Of a DNA stretch of 64,000 nucleotides, positions 11,401-23,100 are shown piece after piece; the first letter of the stretch is position 1, and the number at the start of each line of letters is the position of its first letter. The stretch is from Mastigamoeba balamuthi (lineage: Eukaryota; Evosea; Mastigamoebida; Mastigamoebidae). The position numbers and the translations under genes were made by a program. The stretch covers positions 365,988 to 429,987 of the forward strand of contig CACRSC010000134.1 in the NCBI GenBank assembly GCA_902651635.1, read 5' to 3'. The notes under the pieces are model-generated. The model made no database searches, was not told the origin of the DNA, and saw only the letters and a program-made list of their open reading frames with translations.

Positions 11401-11746
11401 GGCGCGGCAAGAGGGAACCCCGAGGGCAATTGATGCCAACACAAATTTCACAACATCCGGAAGTAAAACCCATGCGTCCTGTTTCCTGGGACGCCGCCCA
11501 GGAGAGCGCACGCCCTTTTGGAAGCAGGGAGACACTGTTTTTTTCTGTGCTGCGACGAAAAATCTCACTGCTGCCGTCGGTGCGCTTCTGAACCATTTCC
11601 TAGAAACTTTGGTCCAAAGTCCAGAAGAGATCGCCGGCGAGGAAATATCCTTCAGAAAATAGAGCACCGCATTGTTGTATAAACACACGAGCACACCGGC
11701 TCTCTCGCCCCGCACAGCACTGCCGCCACCCCCCCGCGCCCGCACC

Positions 11747-12689
11747 ATGTCGCTGACCGTCGAGATGATACACCAGGCCGCCGAGGCCCTCAAGGGCCGC
11801 ATCCAGCGGACGCCGTGCATCCTGTCCGGAGCCCTGACGGAGCTGACCGGCTGTTCCGCGGTATACCTCAAGCTCGAGACGCTCCAGCGCACCTCGGCCT
11901 TCAAGGAGCGCGGCGCGCTCAACAAGCTCGCGTCGCTGACCAAGGAGGAGCGCGCCAAGGGCGTCATAACCGCCTCGGCGGGCAACCACGCCCAGGGGGT
12001 CGCGTACCACGCCAGGGCGCTGGGCATCAAGGCCGTCGTCGTGATGCCCGTCTGCACGCCCACCGTCAAGGTCCAGAACGTCAAGAAGTTCGGCGCCCAG
12101 GTCATCCTGCACGGCCAGGTCTTTGACGAGGTGCGTCCTCGCACCCACCTTTCTGCTTTCCTTCTTCGCGGGTCATCACAGGCGAAGAGATACCGCACAA
12201 TGATTTCCCGGCCGCTTTTTGTGCTGTTTTTCCGAGCGCGTTTTGCCGGAGAAACCCGGTTCCTGACGCAAACGCGTTGCGCTCGCTGGCTGGCACAGGC
12301 GAAGGAGCAGGCGATCAAGATGGCCAGGGAGCAGGGATACGTCATGGTGCACCCGTACGACGACGAGATCGTGATGGCGGGACAGGGCACGATGGCGCTC
12401 GAGATGCTCGCGGACCACCCCGACATCGACACCCTCGTGCTGCCCGTCGGCGGCGGCGGCCTCGTCAGCGGCATGGGCACCGCCGCCAAGTCCATCCGCC
12501 CCGACATCCAGGTCATCGCCGTGCAGACCGAGCGCTTCCCGTGGCTCAGGTGCGTCCTCAAGAACGAGCCCTTCCCCGCCCAGATGGGCCCCAGCACCCT
12601 GGCCGACGGCATCGCTGTCAAGGTACCGCGGTCCTCTCTCTCTCTCTCTCTCTCTCTCTTCCTCTGCCTCACACCCCATGGGGACTCAN

Positions 12690-12723
<34 letters not shown>

Positions 12724-13294
12724 TGCCTCACACCCCATGGGGACTCACGCATGCCGCCCGGCTCGCCAGGTCCCCGGAGAGCGGACGCTGCCGGTGCTGC
12801 GCAAGGTCTGCGACGACGTGGTGACGGTCTCGGAGATCGAGGTCGAGAAGGCCATCATGCTGCTCACGCAGAACGCGCGCATCGTCGCTGAGGGCGCCGG
12901 GGCGGTCGGACTGGCCGCGGTGCTCGCGGACCCGGCGCGCTTCAAGGGGCGCCACGTGGGCCTCGTGGTCTCTGGCGGCAACATCGACCCGCTGATCCTC
13001 GCGGAGATCATCGAGCGCTGCCTGGTGCGCTCGGTGCGCCTGTCGAGGTTCTCGGTGATCCTCAACGACAAGCCCGGGGCGCTGTCGGCCCTCGCTGGCG
13101 TGTTCGGGGCCCAGGGCGCCAACATCGTGTCGATCGAGCACAAGAGAACGTTCACGAACCTGCCCATGAGGTCAACGCGCGTCGACTGCGTCGTCGAGAC
13201 GCAGGACGAGGAGCACGTCAAGCGCCTGATGGACCAGCTAACGCACGACGGCTTCAGTGTCACCGACACGACCGCCAAGGATGTCACCATCTAA
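11747..13294 (+). CDS. ilvA/tdcB-like: Threonine ammonia-lyase (threonine dehydratase) with ACT domain
   Basis: Three exons fit: 11747-12130, 12299-12622 and 12770-13294, about 410 residues. A fold-type II PLP enzyme is clear: TSAFKERGAL with the PLP-binding lysine, SAGNHAQGVA, and the phosphate-binding Gly loop VGGGGLVSGM. The C-terminal ~75 residues form an ACT domain (SVILNDKPGALSALAGVFG). The reaction is threonine to 2-oxobutyrate plus ammonia. The single ACT domain and length match the shorter biodegradative/TdcB-YgeX-like forms rather than the long plant or E. coli IlvA, so either isoleucine synthesis or catabolism is possible. The second intron holds a TC microsatellite and an N. The start follows CGCACC and is the first ATG in the frame. 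Confidence 0.93.
12633..12720. repeat. (TC)n microsatellite, duplicated around an N
   Basis: A TC run and the following CCTGCCTCACACCCCATGGG segment occur twice, separated by a single N at 12689. All of it lies inside the second intron of the threonine ammonia-lyase gene. The doubled flank looks like an unresolved assembly overlap. Confidence 0.8.
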
Positions 13295-13904
13295 TGCCCT
13301 GCTGCCAGCGTCCTTCCCCCCTCCCCTGTGTTCCATCCTGACATGTGTGCACATGCAAATACGAATTATTAATCAAGCAACCCCTTTTGATGCCTCCCAG
13401 CTAGTGTATCGCAACGAGTCCTATTTCGTGAATGAACGGGGGGATCCTGCCGAGGAGGGCTGGTAAAGAGGGCCTGCTCGCGGCAGTCGGTCTCGAGAAT
13501 CCTGCAAACGGAGTGCTGGTGATGACTGCCGCTGCAGAAGCGGGCGAAGGTGCTTCAGAAGCTTCACAGGATGCGCTCTAAGTGATCATTCAGGCGGTTA
13601 CCACTGTGGTTTTCAACAAGAGATGGTGTGGACCGAATATGGTTAATTCTTGTTAGAAAATAGCCCAGCAATTGTCCGGCTGCCGCAATACCCGTGCTGA
13701 GAGATCTCATCACGAGACTGCGCGTCAATCGCACGAGCAAGGCCCGCAGACAAACCACTGGTTCTCGTCCAGTGAACTCGTTTTCGCGGGCGGGTAGGCC
13801 CATCGCTGGAACGCGACTTAGCCAGGTCATGCAGTTTCGTTCTGATAGTCATATAAATCGTCACTGGTGCGGTACCCCTTGTATACAACCAAAACTGAGG
13901 GACA
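13295..13904. other. Intergenic, 610 bases, nothing recognised
   Basis: Spacer between two genes on the same strand. A short hairpin-forming stretch lies around 13756-13778 (CACTGGTTC...CCAGTG), but there is no tRNA cloverleaf, B-box or coding signal. It should hold the 3' end of the lyase gene and the promoter of the acyltransferase. Confidence 0.35.
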
Positions 13905-16440
13905 ATGAGCACAATGTCAGTGCACGAGATGGGCCACGTCGAGGTCACCATCAGCTCAGACCTCGAGTCAGCCGGCAGCAACAACAGTAGTAGCAGCAGC
14001 TGTACGAGCGAGGCCCCGCAGTTCCAGAAGCCGAAGGACGCCAAGAGGGAGGACATCCAGGTGCTGCGGGCGCTGGCCGTCAGCGCTGTCGTGCTGTTCC
14101 ACCTGGGGCTCCCCTGGATGAAGGGCGGCTTCATCGGGGTCGACATCTTCTTCGTAATCAGCGGCTTCCTCGTTTTCGGCTCCGTTGTGAGTACTCCTCC
14201 CACCCCTGAATCCATGGATCGTTTGCACGCCCCCTGCTTACCGGTTCCGACGGGCAACAGATCAGAGGGCTTGCCAAGAACGAGTTCTCGGTGCTGGAAT
14301 TTGTCGCTCGGAGAGCAAAGAGGTTGAACCCGCCGAGCGCGGTGATGCTCGTGATCCTTACGGCGTTTCTGTGGAGGTCCACGTTCTGCCTCTTAACAAC
14401 CAGTGTGCCTCGCAGATGGGCAACGTCTTCTGGGCGTCGCTTCAGGGGGCAAACATACACGAGCTCACCAAGTCTGGCGGCTACTTCGAGGACATGTCCC
14501 CCAGCATCGTCCTCCACTACTGGTCGCTCGCAGTCGAGGAGCAGCTCTACATCCTCGTTCCCGTTGTCCTCTTTCTGCTTCATCTCGCCCTCAGAGGCCG
14601 ATTCCCTCAGGTGCGACGCCCTGGACAGCTCACACCACAAGGAAACGCTCTGACAGTGCGGGCTGCGTAGGTAATCGGCCCTCTGGTGCTTGGGGGCTCG
14701 GTGGTGTCCTTCTGCACGATGTTCGCACAGCCGTCGAAGTGGCGGTTCTACTTTGTCGCAAGCCGGTTCTGGGAGTTCGGGCTGGGCGCACTGGTCGCGC
14801 ACTACGAGGCCCGCATCTTCAGCAACAGGCTAGTACACCTGCAGCCCCGCCTGTCCAAGTGGTACTGGGTGGCACTGTACGCATCTGCCTGGATCGCTCT
14901 GGTCGTTGCGAGCGTTTTCACCCCGAGGTACGCCCACGCCCGTTTCGAACATGCATCTGAGAAGCCTCCGCAGTGCTGGCTATCCCAACTACTTGACACT
15001 CCCGGTGTGCCTGATCACGGCATTCGTCATCGCGTGCAAGATGGACGTTAGAGCGCCCGGGCTGCGGTTCCTGGGCGACATGTCATACTCAGTGTACCTA
15101 TACCACTGGCCTATCATTGTCATCAGCCGCCTCTATGCCGACCTCTCCATGTCCACAAAGCCCCTCTGGCCCTTGGCCCTCTTCCTGTCCGGAGTCTTCG
15201 CAGCTGCCAGTTTCCTCTTTGTCGAGGTGAGGGAAAATCGATTCGCCTTCGTCGAGAAACTCACGGATTACGTGAATGCCAGCGCCCACTGCAGAAGATA
15301 AAGTTCCCGTGGTGGCTCTCTCTGGGCCTGCTCGCAACGGGCATCGCAGTGCCAGCAGCCCTGTCAGCCATTGCCGGGAGAACGATGGGCTCGTATGCCC
15401 CGCAGTCTCCTTACCCGTTCCCCAATCCCATGGGCAGCAACTCGTGCGTACTTAGCCTCGCCTGTTCTATCCATGACCGATGTTGAGCGCAGGACGCAAG
15501 TGCCGTGGGCGAAGGATGGGAACGCGTTTGTAGCGCCAGCACTGAGGGTGAACGCGTTTGGCGGGACGTTGTACGACCAGGACCCCGAGTGGAAGGAGAG
15601 CAAGTTCATGCGGCTAACTCCTGCTCAGCGTCTGCTCCACCGCACGCGCCGCGCCGCTATGGCCATCGACGGCGACTCGCACATAATGCAGTTCTGGAAG
15701 CTGCTGTACAACCTCGGCTCGGATCTCAACGTGACCTACTGGCAAGGCGGGGTCTCGCACGACAGGACCGACTTCTTCGAGTTGCTGTGGAACCCGCCCG
15801 CCTTCTGGTCTCCGGAGAACTACGAGCACCGTCTGGCCCTTATTGCATTCAGGGTTCGCATTTCGGACCCCCCAATTGTACCTTTAAAATGGGGTCTGAC
15901 GTTTCTCCCGCGCAGAATCGGTTTGGCGAACTCCCTGACTGGAAGGACGGCAACGACTTCAAGCGGTACGTGCGCCAGTGGATACGTAAGTCAACCTGCA
16001 CGGTCGTTCTTGTGGACAACCCGATCTTCGTCGACGCGAGGGGCAACGATCTCCCTCTGGACCAGAGGCCCCTCGAGTGCCTGCGCCACCGGGACCCGCG
16101 CGACTGCGTCTACGACCAGGACGCCGTGCTGCGGGACCTCGAGGTCAGGTGGGTCCGCGAGATCCTCGCCGAGTCGCCCGAGCTACGGCCGTTTGTGGAC
16201 ATGGTGTCCCTCAACGACCTGGTGTGCTGGGGTGGCAAGTGCCACAGCCATGTCCACGAGATCCCGACGTTCTCGGACGCCTCGCACTACACCACTCAGT
16301 ACCTGGACTACGCCCGCAACTTCATCGTCGCAAGGCTTCGATCCTCTCACTGCTACAAGGCACTCGAGTCTCTGATGAACGCGACAACACTCCTCGACAC
16401 AAATTATGGTCCCGCAGCAGAACACACGGCAGTTCTCTAA
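13905..16440 (+). CDS. Membrane acyltransferase-3 with C-terminal SGNH domain
   Basis: Eight exons fit: 13905-14186, 14261 to about 14350, 14416-14610, 14671-14927, 14974-15226, 15295-15443, 15493-15853 and 15916-16440, giving about 703 residues. The second exon's donor is the least certain. The N-terminal half is an acyltransferase-3 bundle: REDIQVLRALAVSAVVLFHL, GGFIGVDIFFVISGFLV, HYWSLAVEEQLYILVPVV, GDMSYSVYLYHWPI. The C-terminal half is an SGNH domain with block I IDGDSHIMQFW and a late DASHYT Asp-His pair. This two-part plan is that of bacterial O-acetylases (OafB/PatA-B-like), which carry acetyl groups across a membrane onto extracellular glycans. Related single-gene forms exist in some eukaryotes. 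Seven introns show it is resident, but bacterial ancestry is possible. The substrate is unknown. Confidence 0.85.
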
Positions 16441-16765
16441 AAAGGTCAAAATTTCCAACAAAGTTAGAAAATATGGCTCACAATCAAGCACATCCCTCGC
16501 TTGCTGCCTTCCGAGAACAGAGCTAGACACTACTTCACCACACAGAAGCGCCTTTATACTAAACAATCACTCTACGAATTCAGCGCACGACGCCAAAACG
16601 GGGGTATGGGGGTATTGTATGCTTGGGGAGAGAAATTACCGAGGCAATGCCAGGCAGTCTAGCAAGCCCACGTGTTCATACACACGAGAAGTTGACAAAG
16701 AACGGATGTTGTCTTTGTAAGGTAGCAGGCAAAAGAGCTGTGCGCTGTACGGGGAGAGCCGCCAT

Positions 16766-19700
16766 CTACTGGTTGATGACGAAGCCAGGGGCACCAGGGA
16801 CGACCTTCTCGTCGCCATCGACGACCACGATGTTGATCGTCGGGACCTTGAGCGACTTGGAGATGTACGGGAGGCGCTCGGCCAGCAGCGCCTGCTCGTC
16901 AAAGCGCACGCCCAGCGTCAGCGCGTCGGGCCTCTGCCTCTCCCTGCCCGCCGCCTTCTCGCTGGCGATGCCCTCCTGCACGGCCGCGGCCTTGCTCATG
17001 GCCTTCTTGAGGAGCAGCTTCTGCGAGGCAAACGGCTCCTCCTTGGCGAGGGCCCCGGCGATGGCGTCGATGGCCGGGAGCGAGCCGCCGTTGGCGTCAA
17101 AGAGCTTGTTGAGGATCTCGTAGGTGCGGACGGTCCACTCGGGGAAGCTCCTCGCGATGGTGATCGAGGCGTCGGTCGGCGCGGGGATCGACTTCTGCGG
17201 GGGCAGGCCGGCGGCCTTGAGCCTCTTGGCCGCCTTGGCGGGGTCGCAGTGGTCACGGATGGTGACGCGGATCGAGGCGAGCACGCGCTCGACGTACTCG
17301 TTCTGCGAGAGGACCTGCTCGTCGACCTGCCCGGCCTGCGGCCAGCGCGCGTCGCTCCAGATGAAGCCCGTCTTGTGGAGCAGGTGGCGCCAGACGTGGT
17401 CGGCGAAGTGCGGGGCGATGGGCGAGAGCATGATGGCCTGCACCTCGACGAAGCGCACGACGAGCGAGCGCTTCATCGTGACGCCGAGGGCCTCGCACAC
17501 CGAGCGGTAGAGGTCGCGCGCGCTCTGGAGGTCGAAGAGCGCGTGCACGAGCGCCTGGCGGTAGCACGCGCGCGAGTACGCGCGGTCCGCGTCGACGACG
17601 GCGCGGTTGAGCTCGGCGTCGAACACGCGGTCCTGGAACGACGTGAGGTCCGTGCTGTCGTCGAGCGGGAGCTCGTTCTTGAGCAGCGCGTCCTCGGCCC
17701 ACGCGAGCTGCGTGTGCAGGCGCAGCAGCGCCGAGTCGGCCGTCGCGGCGACAAAGTTGGCGTCGTCGACGCCGTCGCCGGCGTCGGCGAGGGCGATGCG
17801 CATGCCGTCGGCGCTGTACTGGTCGATGGCCTCGCGCAGCGTCAGGAAGTTGCCCGTCGACTTGGACATCTTGTCGCCGTTGATGAGCAGGTGCCCGTTG
17901 GCGCGGAAGGCGCGCGGCCAGTGCTTCTCGGGGAAGACGGCGCAGTGGTTGTAGAGGCTGAAGAGCAGGTGGTTCTGGAGCAGGTCCTTGCCCGACACGC
18001 GCAGGTCGAGCGGGTACCAGTAGTCAAACTCGCGCTTGAGCGCCGCGAGCTTCTCCTCGGGCACGGGGCAGTCGGCCGGGCGCGGCTTGCCGAGGAACAC
18101 GTAGTCCCACGCGCCGCGGGTCATCTGCGAGGCCGCGATGCCCATGGGCCCCGGGTGCGAGCCCTTGAGGTCGCCGCCCTGCAGCATGTGCGCGACCGTG
18201 TAGTAGGCCATGTAGATGGTCGAGTCCGAGAGCGACTCGATGAGGTACTGCGGGTCCCACGGCAGGTGCGTGCCGAGGCCGAAGTTGCGCGAGCAGGCCC
18301 ACTGCGACATCCAGCCCAGCGCGAACTTGAGGATCTCGTACGAGGCCTGGTGGTAGAGCTCCATCTGCGAGAGCAGGCGCTCGACCTGCGCGCGCCACTC
18401 GGTCTCGCCGTACTTGATGTACCACTGGTCGCAGAGCGCGACGACGCACTCGTCGCCGCTGCGCGAGACGACGAGCGCAGAGGGCTCGCAGTAGGGCGCG
18501 GCCTCGCCGCTGGCCATCATCTCGTCGCGGACGAGCGTCTTGGCGTCCTTGACCTTGGAGCCCGCGTGCGGGCCGATGATCATCTCGCCGTTGTAGAAGC
18601 CCTTGAGGTACGTGCGCTCCTTGGCCTCCTCGAGCAGCTGCTTGTCGTTGGGGCCCTTGATCTTGAGCTCCTTGCAGACAAACTCGGCCGCGATGTCGCC
18701 GTACTCGGGGATGCGGATGATGGGCACGAGCTCAAACGGCATGATCCACTCGTCCTCGACGCCGAGCTTCTTGCGGTACTCGGGCTTGTTCTTGAGCTGC
18801 ATGAAGTTCATGTAGTCGTCGGGCGAGTCGCTGGGCACGCTCGTCACGACGCCCGTGCTCTTGTCGGGGTTGATCGACAGCATCGGCAGCATGTAGACCA
18901 CGGGGTACTTGGCCAGCGGCGCCCGCACCGCCGTCCCCAGCAGCTCCTGGCCCGTGAACTCGGCGATGCACGACACCTGCCCGGCCACCTTGGACAGCCC
19001 CTGGAACGCCATGTCTGCGCCGGCCACCCCCCGCCCAGGCCGTTAGTCCACACATCACCGGCGCAGCCCCTGCGTGGACTGAAGGGAGAGGGGAGGGGGT
19101 AGAGGGGGGAGGAGAAGAAATGGGGGAAATTGTGTGCGTGGGACTGGGGAGTGGGGGAACGCACTGCGGGCGGCGCGGTGGGTGCAGATGAAGACCTCCT
19201 TGTCGTTGACCTCGAAGGCGCCGTACTTGCCCTCGGGGAGGATCCAGCAGTTGGTCTGGCCGTACATGGTCTCGGGCCTGAGCGTGCCGGCGACGAAGAA
19301 GGCGCGCCTGCCGTTGAGCTGGGCGGCGAGCTTGGGCAGCTTCTGGGGCTCGGCGACCTCCATCTTGATCAGCACGTACTCCTGCGTGCCGACGCCCTCG
19401 CCCTCGCTGCGGTCGTGGTCGGCGCAGGGCTGGCCGTCGAGCGGCGAGTAGACCGTGTAGCGCTTGCCGTACTCGAGCTTGCCGGCGTCGCGCAGCGTCT
19501 CAAAGTGCCAGCGCACAAACGAGTCGTAGTAGGGGTTGGCGTCGGTCGTGATGAAGCTGCGGCGCCAGTCCACGGCCACGCCCATCATGCGCAGGTCCTC
19601 CTCCCCGACGGGCGGGAAGTAGTCGAGCCACCTCTGCGGGTCCGAGAACGACGGTATGTCCTCGGGCTTGATGCCGTTGCTCAGCATGATGTCCCACTGC

Positions 19701-20693
19701 CGCTTGACCGACTTCTGGGCCACCTTGGCCTTGCGCCCGTGGAACGCCGTCGGGTCCTCCTTCTTCTTCTTCTTCCCCTGCTGCTGTGCCGCCGCAGCCG
19801 CAGCGGGCTCCGGCTGCTGCTGCTGGGGCTCCTCCGCGGCGGGGGAGGGCGCCGACTGCTCGGGGAACTGCGGGGGGTTGCCGAACTGGGCGATCTCCTG
19901 GCGGATCTTGTCGGCGCAGGCCTTGATGGGCATGCCCGTGCAGTGGAAGCCGAACGGGAACAGCGCGTTCTTGCCCTTGAGCTTCTCGTAGCGGGCGGCA
20001 AACTCGGCCTGCCGGGGTACAATTGCGCGGATGGGAAGGGGGGGCGACATCTCAGTCAGCTGACTGCGGGCATTTCCAGGCAACTCGGAATTGCTCCCCA
20101 ATGACGTGCGCTCGGAGAGTTCGTTCCGAGAAATGGACGCGAATGGGATAAATTGATGGATTGGTCAAGCGTGCAGGGCGATCAGGTGCGGGAAATCAAA
20201 CTGAAGGTGCAATTGGCGCAGGGGCAGGCTGCGCAGAAGCACCCTCCGCGCCTCTTGCGGGGGGGGAAGGGTGCAGGGACCAAGGGAGGTGCGCACCTTG
20301 GTGACGGTGAACGAGTGGCCGAGGTGGAGGCAGCCGTTCATGTAGGGGAAGGGGAACGTCACAAAGTACTTGGGCTGCTCCGTGTTCGCCGGCGCGTTGG
20401 CCTCGTACAGGCGCGCCTGCTCCCACTCCTTCTGCACATCGAGCTCGATCTTGCGCAGCTTGTCGCGCTTCGCAGTGGACTGTAGCCGCTCTGTGTCAGA
20501 GAGAGGGCGATGGGGGCCTCAAAAAAGCCCCCCTCAACGACGGTTCTCGGCCGAGAGACGCTGAGGAGGAATGCGGCGCTCAGAGGCCGAGGGAGGGAGG
20601 GGGGAGGCAACCGGGCGAGAGGGGGGAGGGTGGGGGAACGCGGGGGTGGGAAGGGACCTTGGGTTTGCTCGCGTCGGTTGCCTTGTCCGCCAT
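16766..20693 (-). CDS. LARS1: Cytosolic leucyl-tRNA synthetase
   Basis: Exons 20693-20658, 20488-20297, 20008-19165 and 19014-16766 give 1106 residues, the usual size for the archaeal/eukaryotic cytosolic type. Class I signatures are present: the HIGH box as HLGH in PYMNGCLHLGHSF, and KMSKS as GDKMSKSTGNF. Between them lies the CP1 editing insert (FVAGTLRPETMYGQTNCWI, and ICTHRAAR joined to NMAFQGLSK across the last intron). A lysine-rich spacer with a poly-Q/A stretch (AQQQGKKKKKED) lies before AFHGRKAK. The enzyme charges leucine on tRNA-Leu in the cytosol. The first exon codes only 12 residues and its start, MADKATDASKPK, is the only ATG fitting the splice phase. It diverges from the KEN-box gene by 355 bases. 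Confidence 0.96.
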
Positions 20694-21048
20694 CGTTTGC
20701 AGCTTTCTCTCGGTGTGAAAAAAGAGACACGTCTCGACGTCATCGGAATATCTTGCGGGACGGATACAGATCAATCGCCGGAGAAAATCTTGCCGCAATT
20801 TACCTCTTTTCGCGGACAAGTGCTCCTCGAGCGCGCGGGAAGAAAGAAACTTTCCGACAAATTCAAAAATTTAAACAATGTGATCTGACGTGGTTTAAAA
20901 ACGGGTGGTGGTTGAGGTCATTTTATCTCTCTGCTCCGCCATCCAACGGTGCTAGGCCCTCCAGGACCCTGCCGCCCCGTGGCCCAGTCCCTCGTTCCCG
21001 TGCCCAGCGTGTAGCGCAGCCCGCCCAGCGGCGATCACCGTCGACGTC

Positions 21049-21375
21049 ATGTCCAGGATAGAGCTCGACAAGGAGAACATCCCCCCGGCCCACGCCCGCC
21101 GCCCCGCCGCCGCCCCGGCCGCGGTTTACGTCCGCAGGCCCCTGCAGGACATAACCCGCATCGTTGTGCCCGTGCGTGCCCCGCGCCTGCCCCGCTGGGG
21201 GCCTGGGATCAGCTTTTCGGTGTGTGGATGTTTCGATTTACGCGATCTACCCCGGCAGGGCGCGGGCACGGTGGCCGACAGAGGAGTGCGCGTGGGTCCC
21301 GAGTGTCCCATCGTGGTCAGGAGGCAGCCCGGGGTCACCGTCACGCGCTTGTCGCTGTCGCTCAGGCGCCTCTAG
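21049..21375 (+). CDS. Tiny KEN-box and D-box protein, function unknown
   Basis: Two exons (21049-21171 and 21259-21375) join in frame with a GTGCGT donor and a GGCAG acceptor, giving 79 residues. I do not recognise a family. The N-terminus carries IELDKENIPPAH, a textbook KEN box followed by proline. A few residues on is VRRPLQDITR, an RxxLxxI destruction box. The C-terminal exon is basic and beta-prone (CPIVVRRQPGVTVTRLSLSL). KEN and D boxes together mark targets or pseudo-substrate inhibitors of the anaphase-promoting complex, and 'DKENIPP...RPLQDIT' is a phrase common in mitotic regulators such as cyclins, securins and Emi-type inhibitors. A cell-cycle role is therefore inferred. No enzyme domain is possible at this size. 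Confidence 0.6.
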   Translation: MSRIELDKENIPPAHARRPAAAPAAVYVRRPLQDITRIVVPVRAPRLPRWGPGISFSVCGCFDLRDLPRQGAGTVADRGVRVGPECPIVVRRQPGVTVTRLSLSLRRL

Positions 21376-22125
21376 CCCCACGTGCCTTTCGGGGTGCCCG
21401 AATGACATATTCACTCTTTTTCTCGTACCCCCTGCATTCTTTCTCCACCCTCGCACACCGTTTGTCATTATACCTGCACCACACCCACCCACGTGGTCCG
21501 CCCACCTCCAGTAGCAGCAACCCGTCAATCAAACATCGCGTAGGAGCTTTATAGAACACCTTTCTTCTCCGCTTGACCCTGTTTTGGACAACTCCGAACG
21601 GGGAGACATGGTGTCACGTGAACGAATTCCCTGTCGAACCCAGAGCCGCTAAGCACAGACCCCGTGTCCAGGGCATCGACCGTCTGAGTGTAATCGAGCG
21701 ATAACAGCCGTTGTTTAGGCCCTCTAGCATCCACCGCGACCCGGGCGAGAAATGCACCTCGATCTCGGCTCCGCATCGGAGTTCCAAATGTAAGAAGACC
21801 CGGCGCGCCAATGCCGCGGGCCGTCATTTTTGTCAATGCAACTCACTCGCCCTTCAACGACGCCCACCTTCCACAGTGGCGCCACTGGCCCCTCATCGCA
21901 AACCAAAAACTCCCGCGGAGATCTCGGAAGAGACCCACGGGATACTCCATCCAGTTTTAGGCACACCACTCCCGCGCTCGATGTCTGCGCTCTCGGCCAA
22001 CCCGCAGGCCTGTGCAGGGGCTGAGAGAACATATGGGGATACTCACCACTCCTGCAATTGTGGATGTCAATTAGCCCACGCCAAACAGCCATCATAGAAA
22101 ACTGGCCACCAAAAGTGGCGTGTCT
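21376..22125. other. Intergenic, 750 bases, unresolved
   Basis: This lies between two convergent genes. Open frames exist on the minus strand between 21550 and 22095, and one pair could be joined to read YIWNSDAEIEVHFSPGSRW. I cannot place a start, a splice structure or a family, so no gene is called. Confidence 0.3.
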
Positions 22126-22913
22126 TTATTGGTTTGTATTGGACCTGCATTCCGTAAAGACTGCGATTCTGTCAGGCGTGAGCTCTGAGAGTGACTGGAC
22201 AACAGCAACAGCACCACTTGCAACGAGTCTTTCCTTGGGTGCTGTGCCCAGCAGCGCGATAGGCGTCATTCCTGAGTAAATCAATCGATAAGCCATCGTA
22301 AAAAGAGTGACGTATACCTGCCCGGCACGCAGCCTCGATCCCTGCGGGGGCGTCCTCAATAACAACGCAGTCCTTGGGGTGCACGTTGAGCAGAGCGGCA
22401 GCGCGAAGAAAGACCTCGGGATGCGGTTTTCCATACAAGACCTGGCTCGCATCGATCCGCACAGGAAGGAGATGCCCATTCCTCAGCGCGTTGGCACACA
22501 TCTGGACGTTCTCTGGGGGCCCACTCGACCCAATTGCCTGCCAGAACGAGCAATGAGGAACAGACAACGTCGAAGTCAAGTGAAACCCTTACCTGGACAT
22601 ATCCCGCCTTGGAGAGGGTGTCGATGAGGTTCTCGGCCCCGGGCATCACTGGGAAGTGCTTGCGCAGAGACTCGCGGTACAGGCTCTCCTTCAGCTCCAG
22701 CACAGCAGCTTGCTCGTCCTGGGTGCTTCCGGGAAACAAGAGGTCGAACGTCTCGCGTGACGTCTTCCCCGAGGCTGAGTCGAACTGCGCTCGTGTCAGG
22801 CTGCGTCCGTGCGCGCGGAGCGCCTCCTGCCACGAGACGAAGTGGGCCTCGATGCTGTCGACCAGCGTGCCATCGAGGTCCCAGATGAGAGCTCTCGTGT
22901 TTCCTTGTTCCAT
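22126..22913 (-). CDS. HAD-superfamily phosphatase, beta-phosphoglucomutase-like
   Basis: Exons 22913-22593, 22537-22318 and 22271-22126 give 228 residues. All four HAD motifs are present: I, WDLDGTLVDS with both catalytic aspartates; II, IGSSG; III, the lysine in YGKPHPEVF; IV, VIEDAPAGIEAA. The helical cap (FDSASGKTSRETFDLLFPG) sits between motifs I and II, which is the subfamily I, beta-PGM/phosphoglycolate-phosphatase arrangement. Such enzymes hydrolyse or isomerise small phosphorylated sugars in the cytosol. The exact substrate cannot be read from sequence. Both donors are GT (GTAAGG, GTATAC). It diverges from the first GNAT gene by 272 bases. Confidence 0.9.
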
Positions 22914-23100
22914 GACAGGTCGGTAACTTGCTTTCTGCTGGGGAGTCACTGCTCCGCCCTTTTTATCGCCCGTGGGGTATGACGTGGAATCTCGGACGTG
23001 GTGCGTTTCTGTGGCTTTGGGGTGCGCTGTCACTGAACATCAGCCCAGAATCCCCCCATTTTCCTGACCCTGGCCTCGATTTGTCCCAAGTGCACCGCTT

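Noticed and set aside
10282-12738. An 818-codon minus-strand frame across the RhoGEF and threonine ammonia-lyase genes
   Set aside because: It spans two well-supported plus-strand genes, an intergenic region and an N, and has no recognisable domain.
13756-13778. Possible tRNA or structured RNA in the spacer before the acyltransferase
   Set aside because: Only a single short hairpin; no T-loop, D-loop or anticodon arm can be built around it.
14351-14415. Frame change inside the acyltransferase taken as a true break
   Set aside because: A 53-65-base intron with a phase-compatible GC or GT donor and a clear CAG acceptor explains it without damage to the gene.
17249-19102. A 617-codon plus-strand frame opposite the leucyl-tRNA synthetase
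   Set aside because: It is the antisense shadow of a strongly conserved gene in GC-rich DNA. Its product is Val/Arg/Leu-rich with no family features.
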